In this document: one piece after another, positions 1-8,103 of the stretch
Layout: each line of letters opens with the position of its first letter
How positions within the stretch are numbered: the first letter of the stretch is position 1
Assembly (NCBI GenBank): GCA_004151065.3
Contig: NWUY0300004461.1
Span: 42,867 to 53,989 of the forward strand
Reading direction: 5' to 3'
Source: Larix sibirica
Lineage: Eukaryota > Streptophyta > Pinopsida > Pinales > Pinaceae
Length of the DNA stretch: 11,123 nt
Notes under the pieces: model-generated
Told to the model about the DNA's origin: nothing
What the model saw: only the letters and a program-made list of their open reading frames with translations
Databases searched by the model: none
Made by a program: the position numbers and the translations under genes

Positions 1-653
1 TTTCTGTTGGGAGGAGGCAGCAGCGTTGTTTTATTAGGTTGATAAGGCGTTTTTATTTTAATACATGGACTGAGTTGCATAGTTTTGATTGTATTTATGA
101 ATTAGTTGATTTTGATTCCATAATGTATTTATTCATAGTAGTCTCCATCATACTATTATACTAATTATACTATTATACTGACTGTAGAAATTTGATAACA
201 TAAATTCTTTGCAAGTATTAAAAGTAAAACGTGAGTTACTTGATTTAATTAATATTGATTAATAAATAACCATAGCTATCATAAATGTTGACCTTACTCC
301 AAGTCTGTCATATACTTAATAAGATCTATGTTTAATTAATTTATAATTTAATTTGTTGCATTAACAATTTTATTTTGAAAATACCTACACAGTTTCAAGA
401 AGGTAGTTATTTAAAACTAATTAATTAAATTGTTAAATTAAATAATTATTATTTTTATAATAAAATAATAATATAAATATTTTAAAAATATTTTCTTTTA
501 ACTTCATCTATTTTACTTTTTAATCTCATTTTTAATAATGCTTTTTATCATACAATGTAAAATTACAAAATGTAAATGCTATAATTATGCATACAAAACA
601 CATGAATGTAAATCCACCAACTACATAAAATAAACAAATCCTTTAGAAACCAA
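1..653. other. AT-rich non-coding stretch
   Basis: No open frame, known repeat or RNA gene can be recognised. The DNA is very AT-rich, with runs built from TTAATTAA, AATAATTATTATT and similar words. The stretch at about 411-500 is almost pure A/T and can fold on itself (AATAATTATTATT facing AATAATAATA). Such tracts can act as matrix-attachment or low-complexity DNA, but nothing here proves a role. Confidence 0.6.
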
Positions 654-813
654 ACCATAATCTTATGCTGAAGTGTTAGTGCATACAATATTAAATAGAC
701 TACAATTGATTGAAAAATTAGAATATTAATATGACCATAATCTTATGCTGAAGTGTTAATGTATACAATATTTGATAGATTACAATTGATTGAAAAATTA
801 GAATATAAATATG
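654..813. repeat. 80-bp tandem duplication (2 copies)
   Basis: Two adjacent copies, 654-733 and 734-813, both start with ACCATAATCTTATGCTGAAG and end with an AT-rich GAATATxAATATG. They differ at only a few positions, mostly in the middle (for example GTGCATACAATATTAAATAG against GTATACAATATTTGATAG). No coding potential is seen. This is probably a local slippage or unequal-crossover duplication next to the left edge of block 1. Confidence 0.85.
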
Positions 814-1497
814 ATTTATGATTTGTGCATAACCTTTGTGCACAACTTCTACAGCAAGAGCACTGCCCTTAGTGCTGTGCCAAGTGCCAACTCCAATTTA
901 ATGTTACACCAACTTGTGCTAAGACTTTAGTTGCATTAATCATGCTTGAGCCTCAATGATGCTCATTGTATTAAAGCTACGAAACTCGTCACACTAGATT
1001 CTTGTTGCTTCAATAATGCTCATCACACTAGATTCTTTGTTCCAAACCTTAAATGATTATACCAAGCATATTTGGTGCTAGTTTAACAATCTAGGCATGC
1101 CATTTTAGTGTGATTTAACCTAAAATGGATTGTGCAAAATACACTTTATGTTATCATAGTAGCCTTGATTATTAGCAAGCTTGAACACAAGTTGATGATT
1201 AACTCTTATTAAACCCTAACCCGACCTAGTCCATGCCACAATGTAATGATCAACCCAAAGATCGCACCAAAGGCCTACCATCCAAGACTACCTTGGATAC
1301 AACAATAATCTTCTTCTTCATGTATAAATATCTTATCATAAATTATGTAACTTCATCATAGCATCTTAAAATATCTCCTCTTCTCTTCACTTCTCTTGTT
1401 TCCTTCATACATTATTGTGATTAGCTCCCACACCCTTATTTAGCAAGGCTAGGAACACAACTATACAGTGACAACACTCAACTTCGTAGTGTGCGTG

Positions 1498-1517
1498 CAC
1501 ACACACACACACACACA
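1498..1517. repeat. (CA)10 microsatellite
   Basis: An uninterrupted CA dinucleotide run closes the first tandem unit. It is a likely length-polymorphic site and a likely joint for unequal exchange with 1716-1752. Confidence 0.9.
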
Positions 1518-1715
1518 TCTCTTCGAAGGCCCACCATCCAAGACCACCTTGGATACAACAATAATCTTCTTCATGTATGAATTTATATCATAGTTTATTT
1601 ATAAATCATCATCATAGCATCTTAAAATGTCCTCTTCTCTTCCCTTCTCTTGTTTCCTTCATGCATCATTGTGACTAACCCCCACAACCTTCTTTAGCAA
1701 GGCTAGGAGCACATC

Positions 1716-1752
1716 TACACACACACACACCCACACCCACCAACACACACCA
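1716..1752. repeat. Imperfect CA/CCA microsatellite
   Basis: A CA-rich run broken by CCCACACCCACC. It closes the second tandem unit in the same relative place as the (CA)10 tract of the first. Confidence 0.8.
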
Positions 1753-1939
1753 AAGGCCCAACCATCCAAGACGAACTTAGATACAACAATAATTTTCTTC
1801 TTCACGTATAAATATTATATCATAGTTTTATTTACAAATCATCATAACATCTTAAAATGTCTTCTCTTATCTTCTGTTCTCTTGTTTCCTTCATGCATTA
1901 TTGTGACTAGCTCCCACAACCTTATTTAGCAAGGCTAGG

Positions 1940-2052
1940 CTTGTCAAAAAATGGGTGTAGCACACACAAGCGTGTGCATGCACGCATGCAAACAAGCGCA
2001 CATGTACGTGCACACACAAACACATGTGCATGCACACCCATTTTTTGACAAG
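1940..2052. repeat. 113-bp inverted repeat (19-bp perfect arms) with alternating CA/TG core
   Basis: The left arm 1940-1958 (CTTGTCAAAAAATGGGTGT) is the exact reverse complement of the right arm 2034-2052 (ACACCCATTTTTTGACAAG). The loop of about 75 bp is nearly all alternating purine/pyrimidine steps (CA, TG, GC, with GTGTGCATGCACGCATGC), the type of sequence that can adopt left-handed Z-DNA. The right arm overlaps the first unit of the 76-bp array that follows, so the left arm is an inverted copy of the start of that unit. It may be a small hairpin transposon, or a local inversion-duplication grown around a CA repeat. No coding potential is seen. Confidence 0.85.
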
Positions 2053-2266
2053 GTGCTTCTTATTATCTTTGTATGATAATCATGTCTTCAACAATTTGTG
2101 AACCTCACAATGCACACTTTTTGATAGGATGCTTCTTATTATCTTTGTACAACAAATACATTTTCAACAATCCATGAACATTGTAGTGCACATTTTTTGA
2201 CAAGATGCTTCTAAATATCTATGTACGACAAACATGCCTTCAACAATTCATGAACATTATAATGCA
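2039..2266. repeat. 76-bp tandem array, 3 copies
   Basis: Three units with a strict 76-bp period: 2039-2114, 2115-2190 and 2191-2266. Each starts with CA(T/C)TTTTTGA(C/T)A(A/G)G(A/G)TGCTTCT, continues with ATCT(T/A)TGTA and TTCAACAAT, and ends with ATGAACAT or a variant followed by AATGCA or AGTGCA. The GACAAG or GATAGG anchor falls at 2047, 2123 and 2199. The copies are clearly diverged, so the array is not young. It has no counterpart in block 2. Confidence 0.9.
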
Positions 2267-2275
2267 ATGTGGTTG

Positions 2276-2512
2276 ACTTATAATGCTCTAGAAAGATCTC
2301 TTCATCTAAGAAGTGGGTGGGTGGTATATTTTGGACCAACCTAGGACTTGTACGTGGTCCCAAATGCTTGAAACAACCTACTTGCACATGCAAGAAGACC
2401 CAAGTGCATAGGGAAAAAAATCAATGAGGGGTGAAATGTATTTGAGGGATTTGAACATTTGTGGGGGGTATGAAACAACATGACTTTACCATCTAACCAA
2501 GCCCCTATTACA
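2276..2512 (-). mobile_element. tRNA-derived SINE-like element, copy A
   Basis: Read on the minus strand, an A-box-like TTGGTTAGATGG (plus-strand 2489-2500) is followed 32 nt later by a B-box-like GTTCAAATCCC (plus-strand 2446-2456). That is the spacing of the internal RNA polymerase III promoter of a tRNA. The body is related over about 235 bp to 8104-8342, with shared words such as GACTTG-A/T-AC-GTCCCA, CTTGCA-ATG and the A/B-box region. The tRNA-like head cannot be folded into a full cloverleaf and there is no anticodon arm as clear as in copies B and C. No terminal poly(A) or target-site duplication was seen. The first part of this head is repeated at 3514-3565 through the assembly duplication. 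The family name is unknown to me. Confidence 0.55.
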
Positions 2513-3512
2513 TATGTGTACATATTTCAATGCTTTGGCTTTTTTCTTGTGTGGATTTGCTTTGGATGTTTACACTCTTTGGTCCTTTTTTGCACAAATA
2601 CATGTTGACAAGTCCTTATTATTGATTAGTTTCTATTAAATTATACATCTATTCTTGCTAAACCGTGCAAAACATTCTTAAATGTTAGCACATGACATAA
2701 CTGTTTAAAATAATTATTACAAATTCAAAATAAATACAATTATGTTTTCCTTCTCTTCACAAAAAATTCATTGTCCAAGGTCTTTGATCCCATTGTGTGC
2801 CATATCACTGGTATTAGATACTATTGCGTTGGATAGAACTTTAATAATATTGCGTTGGATGCCCAAGTGTCCAAAGTTTGAGTACAAAAAACACACAATC
2901 AACCCTACTCCATTTGACCTTCCTCCACACTCTCCATGACTTCAATGGTGGGTGACATTGATCTTTGTGACTTCCCTAGTGGTGATCCCCTTACCAAGAT
3001 GCATTGAGAGGTGCATGGTGACAAGTTCTAAGAATACTTGGATTATTGAGGCCAATATTGTTGAAGGCCTACTTTTATTTTATCAATTCGAGATCATAAT
3101 GCTTTCAAAACATTTGCAATGTATATGAAACTAAAAGGATTTTACCAAGTTGGGAATACCAAATGGATTGGGGAATGTTGGTCAATGATTTGCCTTATAC
3201 TGACCTCTTTTGAGTGTAACAAAGAAATTTAAAACTGAAATCAATTATCTTGTTCTTGCTCTTGAAAAGACTAGAGTTGTTTAAAAACCACAATTTGATG
3301 AAAAAACACATTGCTAAAAATCAATACTAATCTAAAAACATAACCGAAGTAAATATTGTTGGAAATAAATTTATTCTAAGCACACATAGCTGAAATTCAA
3401 ATATGATCGAACCTAAAATTTGCTAGCACTTTGCAAGAGAAGAAACATAGAAATCATGTCACACAAACTAACCCCATCTTAATCATGCATTGCTAAGTTA
3501 AAATGCAGAAAA
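2470..3512. repeat. Left copy of a 1.04-kb near-identical direct repeat (assembly duplication)
   Basis: This stretch matches 3514-4560 nearly base for base, and a single 'n' at 3513 separates the two copies. I count 7 substitutions and 3 small indels in the first 300 bp, then only one substitution (3409 G against 4457 T) in the last 740 bp. A repeat that ends exactly at an assembly 'n' is best explained as two overlapping contigs placed end to end, not as a biological tandem. Only one copy should be annotated as real sequence. Confidence 0.85.
2809..2820 (+). other. Possible primer-binding site (tRNA-iMet type), weak
   Basis: TGGTATTAGATA matches 9 of 12 bases of the common plant LTR-retrotransposon primer-binding site TGGTATCAGAGC. 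It lies a few bases after the likely end of block 1 (GTGCCA at 2797-2802, or TATCA at 2803-2807). The match is short and could be chance. The same word recurs at 3857-3868 in the assembly duplicate. Confidence 0.3.
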
Positions 3513-3513
3513 N
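3513..3513. other. Assembly join (single n)
   Basis: One ambiguous base marks the joint between two sequences that should overlap: 2470-3512 ends here and the same sequence restarts at 3514. No real gap is implied. Confidence 0.85.
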
Positions 3514-4560
3514 ATGAAACAACATGACTTTACCATCTAACCAAGCCCCTATTACATATGTGTACATATTTCAATGCTTTGGCTTTTTTCGTGTGTGGAT
3601 TTGCTTTGGATGTTTATACTCTTTGGTCCTTTTTTTGCACAAAAACATGTTGACAAATCCTTATTATTGATTAGTTTCTATTAAATTATACATCTATTCC
3701 TGCTAAACCGTGCAAAACATTCTTAAATGTTAGCACATTACATAACTGTTTAAAATAATTATTACAAAATTCAAAATAAATACAATTATGTTTTCCTTGT
3801 CTCTTCACAAAAAATTCGTTGTCCAAGGTCTTTGATCCCATTGTGTGCCATATCACTGGTATTAGATACTATTGCGTTGGATAGAACTTTAATAATATTG
3901 CGTTGGATGCCCAAGTGTCCAAAGTTTGAGTACAAAAAACACACAATCAACCCTACTCCATTTGACCTTCCTCCACACTCTCCATGACTTCAATGGTGGG
4001 TGACATTGATCTTTGTGACTTCCCTAGTGGTGATCCCCTTACCAAGATGCATTGAGAGGTGCATGGTGACAAGTTCTAAGAATACTTGGATTATTGAGGC
4101 CAATATTGTTGAAGGCCTACTTTTATTTTATCAATTCGAGATCATAATGCTTTCAAAACATTTGCAATGTATATGAAACTAAAAGGATTTTACCAAGTTG
4201 GGAATACCAAATGGATTGGGGAATGTTGGTCAATGATTTGCCTTATACTGACCTCTTTTGAGTGTAACAAAGAAATTTAAAACTGAAATCAATTATCTTG
4301 TTCTTGCTCTTGAAAAGACTAGAGTTGTTTAAAAACCACAATTTGATGAAAAAACACATTGCTAAAAATCAATACTAATCTAAAAACATAACCGAAGTAA
4401 ATATTGTTGGAAATAAATTTATTCTAAGCACACATAGCTGAAATTCAAATATGATCTAACCTAAAATTTGCTAGCACTTTGCAAGAGAAGAAACATAGAA
4501 ATCATGTCACACAAACTAACCCCATCTTAATCATGCATTGCTAAGTTAAAATGCAGAAAA
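3514..4560. repeat. Right copy of the 1.04-kb near-identical direct repeat
   Basis: It restarts at the equivalent of 2470 and runs to the equivalent of 3512, with extra bases from three small indels (T run near 3635, A near 3768, GT near 3799). It then continues into sequence absent after the left copy (4561 onward), as expected if the left contig simply ended at 3512. The open frame that starts at 2742 in the left copy is frame-broken here by the GT insertion. Confidence 0.85.
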
Positions 4561-4888
4561 ATAAAATCAAAACAAATATAAATAATAATTAATGAGGAAA
4601 ACTAATATGCTAATTATAATTCTAGGAAAATTGAATGAATTAAAATACACCTTACAGATACAATATGGGGTTAAACCTACATGAAATTAGGACAAACCAC
4701 ATGAATGATTCAATTAAGAGTAGAAACTCAGAGTAGAGTGAAACAACGTGTAGAAGTAATTGCTAGACTAATTGTTACAAGAAAGAAATAAGGGAAATAT
4801 CATCTACAAGGAAGGAAAGCTATGTATTATCTTGTTTTTTTCCAAAAACATGAACGAAACCTTTGAAGTTCCTCCAATATACATTTAT
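4471..4888. repeat. Left copy of a 418-bp near-identical direct repeat (assembly duplication)
   Basis: 4471-4888 equals 4891-5308 except for 4561 A/4981 T and 4669 G/5089 A. The copies are separated by an 'n' at 4889 and one unmatched base. Its first 90 bp (4471-4560) also equals 3423-3512, so that piece occurs three times. This is what three partly overlapping contigs laid end to end would give. Confidence 0.88.
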
Positions 4889-4889
4889 N
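4889..4889. other. Assembly join (single n)
   Basis: The single ambiguous base sits exactly at the end of one 418-bp copy and just before the next. It marks an unmerged contig overlap. Confidence 0.85.
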
Positions 4890-4890
4890 T

Positions 4891-5308
4891 CTAGCACTTT
4901 GCAAGAGAAGAAACATAGAAATCATGTCACACAAACTAACCCCATCTTAATCATGCATTGCTAAGTTAAAATGCAGAAAATTAAAATCAAAACAAATATA
5001 AATAATAATTAATGAGGAAAACTAATATGCTAATTATAATTCTAGGAAAATTGAATGAATTAAAATACACCTTACAGATACAATATGGAGTTAAACCTAC
5101 ATGAAATTAGGACAAACCACATGAATGATTCAATTAAGAGTAGAAACTCAGAGTAGAGTGAAACAACGTGTAGAAGTAATTGCTAGACTAATTGTTACAA
5201 GAAAGAAATAAGGGAAATATCATCTACAAGGAAGGAAAGCTATGTATTATCTTGTTTTTTTCCAAAAACATGAACGAAACCTTTGAAGTTCCTCCAATAT
5301 ACATTTAT
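4891..5308. repeat. Right copy of the 418-bp near-identical direct repeat
   Basis: It repeats 4471-4888 with two substitutions and then continues into new sequence at 5309. Removing this copy and 3514-4560 shortens the window by about 1.47 kb to a probable real length of about 9.66 kb. Confidence 0.88.
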
Positions 5309-6130
5309 AACAATGTTTTCTTGTTCACGGGAAATCTCCCCAAAATCTAGGAACTAACTTAACTGACTAATTAAAGAAAATATTGTTTAACCTAATTATC
5401 CAAGCTTTTGCAATACAAACAATTGAATTGTGTGCTTAGGCTGGCACATGGGAGCACTATGCTTGCCCTTGTGGTTCCACAACCCAAATCATGCCCTAAT
5501 AAAATAATGTGCCATAGGAAAACAATGGAACCTTGAAGTGAGTTATGGATCATCATTGACCTTGAACTCATAGGTCCCTCCTTTGCATAACACCAAAATG
5601 CCCTTTCTCTTCAAGATCTGACTTTTGCAACATATTGGAGATCTCAACAACACATCAAAGGAATTGAACAACACTAAGAGAATTTAAGAACATATTGAAA
5701 ATGGACCATTTTGATCTAGATAGCTTATAGAATACTAAAATCTTAGTTGTAGGGATATATAAGGGGACTAGAGTTGATATGCAATGAAAGTGTTAGCATC
5801 CTGCAAATATTTAAACTAATGTAATCCACTCTAATCCAACCAAAAACATCCATAAATGTGTGAAAATGAGAGGAACTAATTCATGAATACAAACTAATCA
5901 TTATGTATTAGAAAGTGGAAAAATGATATGAAAATAGGAGGAAAGGGAGTCAAAATATTCATGAAAAGTGTTGCAAAATGATGAGCTAAATTTGAGGGTC
6001 ATCACATGCATTTTTTTGTTATCGATGATTCCCTCCATAAACAACACAAGATGTAATAGCACTTTATTAAGAACCATTGTAAAATTTTTCTCTAGACAAC
6101 ACCTACCACACCCACACACACTGTGTCTAA
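5309..6130. other. Non-coding stretch upstream of the gag remnant
   Basis: No protein family or repeat could be recognised. Short open frames at 5901-6146 (minus) and 5968-6162 (plus) are low-complexity and unsupported. A TATA-like GATATATAAGGGG lies at 5754-5766, about 370 bp before the gag remnant. It could be a retroelement promoter relic, but there is no second signal. If the composite element is real, this is part of its long untranslated leader. Confidence 0.45.
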
Positions 6131-6830
6131 CATGTTTGGAGGCCACTCATTTTTTGTGTTGAAGTGATCATCGACATCCCTGTATATGAAGGAAAAATCC
6201 AAGTCGAAGCATTGAATGATTGGCTCCAACAATTAGAAACCTATTTTGGAGTTAATTATTTCAATGATGATGATAACGTCCCCTTTGCGAACCTCGAACT
6301 TGCACCAAAGAAACTCAACTACTGGAAATCACATTATTGATAATGTGAAGACAAGGGTAATCCCATTGACTCCCCTATCAATGTTCGTGGGGGAAATCTA
6401 CAACAAGTTTAAACTATTGAAATGCAATGATGATTAATACATTTGGTGGCAGTGGGTGTGCCAATATTGAGACTAGCCATTTTGAGACTACACAAATGAG
6501 TTTTACAATGTTGATGGAATGCTTAGGCATATGTGAACATGAGCACCACAATATTCTCAAGTGTCAAAATAGACCACTCCCCTAAATTCGAATGTAGCTA
6601 GAATTCTTCGCCATCATTGCTTTGTGATAGATAAAATAAACATTTAGTGCAAAAAACTCACACACGAAGCTATTCAATGTTGATGCAACAAAATTGTTAA
6701 CATACTTGAATTCCTAGAAGCAACAACTCAACCTTAAGCAACAAAATGAACAACATGCTGATCAGAGTCAGGGGATCATGAAACAATTAGAGAAAACCTT
6801 AGTAGATAGGGAAGTAATGTAGTTACCACT
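6131..6830 (+). pseudogene. Ty3/Gypsy retrotransposon gag remnant
   Basis: Gag is the structural protein that builds the cytoplasmic virus-like particle of LTR retrotransposons. The frame from 6131 to 6337 encodes DIPVYEGK (6173-6196), LNDWLQQLETYF (6212-6247) and LNYWKSHY (6314-6337). These match in order the start of the plant Retrotrans_gag domain: a short acidic 'E/D-I-P-x-Y/F-x-G-K' lead, the 'W-L-x-Q-L-E-x-Y-F' helix and the 'W-W/W-x-S' end. Stops TGA and TAA follow at 6338 and 6341. The domain seems to continue after a frameshift in the ORF 6246-6437 (EIYNKFKLLKCNDD) and as DYTNEF at 6486-6503, which resembles the 'E-Y-T-T-E-F' motif downstream in gag. A third frame, 6541-6830, has a glutamine-rich stretch (KQQLNLKQQNEQHADQSQ). 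No CCHC zinc knuckle was found. With at least two frame changes and many stops it cannot be functional. Family identity is fairly secure; the exact end is not. Confidence 0.75.
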
Positions 6831-6988
6831 AGACAACCACACATTGCCACAATAATTATTGGCTTACAAAACTGTTGAGATGCAAGCCTTGTAACCCCCA
6901 ACTTTTCCAATGCTAGAGTGTGAAATCATCAATTTAAAACTTGAATTACCATTTACTATACTCCTCACCACTGCATAATCCATATCCT

Positions 6989-7420
6989 AACAAAGATAAA
7001 TAACACCTTTTCCATTCATAGATGTGGTTCATAGGCCAACCTCTTCACTTCATTGTTGATAATGGAAACCAAAAGAATTTGATCATCGTCAATCCCATCA
7101 AACTCCTTAACATAGCCACCATACTAGATCCATAACCACACACTATGGGTTAGTTGTGACAAGAAAAATAACTACATGTAACATACCAATGTAGGTTTCA
7201 ATATTTAATCAACCCATCCTAAGATGAGGCACTCTCAGATGTAGCGATGCTAGACATATATGACATACTAATAGAATGATAGTTCCTCTAGGAGTGACAC
7301 ATCTATTGACATATACTATAAAATAAATACTGTCATTATCAAGGATTGGAATTACATAGTTATCGAAGATCCTCCCATGATAACAATCAATACTTCTATT
7401 CAAGGCCAAAAGATCATCAA
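6989..7420 (+). pseudogene. Ty3/Gypsy aspartic protease remnant (pol N-terminus)
   Basis: The retropepsin of Gypsy elements cuts the Gag-Pol polyprotein. In the same frame as the first gag segment the sequence reads HLFHS-stop-MW (7004-7027) and then LHFIVDNGNQKNLI (7043-7084). The latter is the active-site strand, with the catalytic Asp in DNG where D-S/T-G is usual. Further on come DP-stop-PHTMG-stop-L, VTYQC (7178-7192) and DEALSDVAMLDIYDIL (7223-7270), matching the later 'D-E-V-x-C-D-V-x-x-L-x-x-x-x-x-L-L-G' segment of the plant protease. After a frameshift TVIIKDWNYIVIEDPP (7329-7376) continues the domain. Twelve in-frame stops lie between 7001 and 7309, so it is long dead. Reverse transcriptase, RNase H and integrase, which should follow, are absent before block 2 begins at about 7573. 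The longest open frame in the window, 7209-7619 on the minus strand, is only the antisense shadow of this remnant. Confidence 0.75.
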
Positions 7421-7990
7421 CAACACAAATTAGAATTGTTGATAGTTCGAACACTAATGTAGCTACACACAATATCGACATTTTACACCAAGTGCCACAC
7501 TCTTGAATGACTACAACCAATGTTTCCTTTGACTTGGTGGGCATATGTGGCTTGCATATCTCCCTTGCATTCTGGTCCAACAACAGGGGCAACACCCTTA
7601 GCATTGCGCTAAGTGCCAACGAAAATTTGATGCTAAATCATTTCATCATGCTAACACCCCAACAAAACTCACTATGCTTGAGCGTCAACAATGCTAATCA
7701 TTGTAGAGATCCAACAACACATATTGTGCTAAAACCAAACCTTCAACAACTGCACCAAACATATCCAACACCAAATCACTAATAAACAACTTGCACAACC
7801 TTACCAATAACTTAGCACGCTATGCGATTGGAAACATATAGTAGAAAGGGATTGTGCAAAAGGACATATTGGGTAATAAAAGAGGAGTCTGTGATCAATA
7901 GGACCACATACAGGCTAGTCATCAAATCTTAGTAACTAAATCAATGCATGATGCCCTAGCTAACTTGATTCCATAACTTAAGTAGTGATC

Positions 7991-8062
7991 ACACAAACAC
8001 ACACATATGTATGTATGTATATATGTATATATATATATATGTATATGCAGTATGTATGTATG
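7991..8062. repeat. Compound microsatellite (CA)n(TATG)n(TA)n(TATG)n
   Basis: A CA-rich lead (ACACAAACACACACA) passes into TATGTATGTATG, then TATATATATATATATG, and ends with GTATGTATGTATGG. It is a likely polymorphic simple repeat. It produces a spurious tyrosine/isoleucine-rich minus-strand open frame at 7922-8107. Confidence 0.9.
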
Positions 8063-8103
8063 GATTAAACTTCCTCTTATCATGATGTGGCGACATGCCT
8101 TTA

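Larger units (their letters stand above)
1270..1939. repeat. Three tandem units of about 190-256 bp, first two ending in CA-rich tracts
   Basis: Units begin at 1270, 1526 and 1753 with AAGGCC(C/T)ACCATCCAAGAC or a close variant. They continue with GATACAACAATAATCTTCTT, a pyrimidine-rich TCTTCTCTTCxCTTCTCTTG stretch, TTCCTTCATGCATTATTGTG and TTTAGCAAGGCTAGG. Units 1 and 2 then run into a CA-rich tract (1498-1517 and 1716-1752). Unit 3 instead runs into the hairpin at 1940. A fourth, more diverged relative lies at about 8555-8711 in block 2, also followed by (CA)n. The layout suggests expansion by unequal exchange within the microsatellite tracts. Confidence 0.85.
837..2800 (+). repeat. Block 1: long composite repeat, possible 5' LTR
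   Basis: This block shares three segments, in direct orientation, with 7573-8913. The opening segment (about 851-1135) contains CCCTTAGTGCTGTGCCAAGT and ATGCTTGAGCCTCAATGATG, matching 7575-7865 with scattered changes. The middle segment (TTCATGCATTATTGTGACTA, CTCCCACAACCTT) matches 8570-8605. The tail (about 2550-2695, with GATTTGCTTTGGATGTTTAC and TGCTAAACCGTGCAAAACAT) matches about 8725-8875. A 34-bp internal direct repeat with TCACACTAGATTCT occurs at 989 and 1023. Segments absent from block 2 are the 76-bp array and the hairpin. The divergence is high (roughly a quarter to a third by eye), so any LTR interpretation implies great age. Confidence 0.5.

Noticed and set aside
2039-2266. Regularly spaced repeats that could suggest a CRISPR array
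   Set aside because: The whole 76-bp unit repeats, with no unique spacers, and the context is a plant nuclear repeat region.
2211-2523. Two 60-codon minus-strand open frames
   Set aside because: They fall inside the 76-bp array and the SINE-like element and have no protein-like features.
2742-2939. 65-codon open frame (plus), extendable to 3128 through one stop at 2937
   Set aside because: In the near-identical duplicate a 2-bp insertion just after the start breaks the frame, and no motif is visible. Not a supported gene.
2945-3220. Possible decayed coding stretch (AMYMKLKGFYQVGNTKW-like reading at about 3116-3170)
   Set aside because: Several stops lie in every frame upstream and no family is recognised. 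The resemblance to protein is too weak to annotate.
5901-6162. Short open frames on both strands (81 codons minus, 64 codons plus)
   Set aside because: They overlap each other antisense, lack motifs and abut the gag remnant. Chance open frames.
7209-7619. 136-codon open frame on the minus strand, the longest in the window
   Set aside because: It is antisense to the protease remnant, where the sense frame has recognisable family motifs. Its protein shows no domain and it runs on into block 2.
7507-7782. 91-codon plus-strand open frame
   Set aside because: It crosses the protease flank and the start of block 2, whose block 1 counterpart is not open. No domain recognised.
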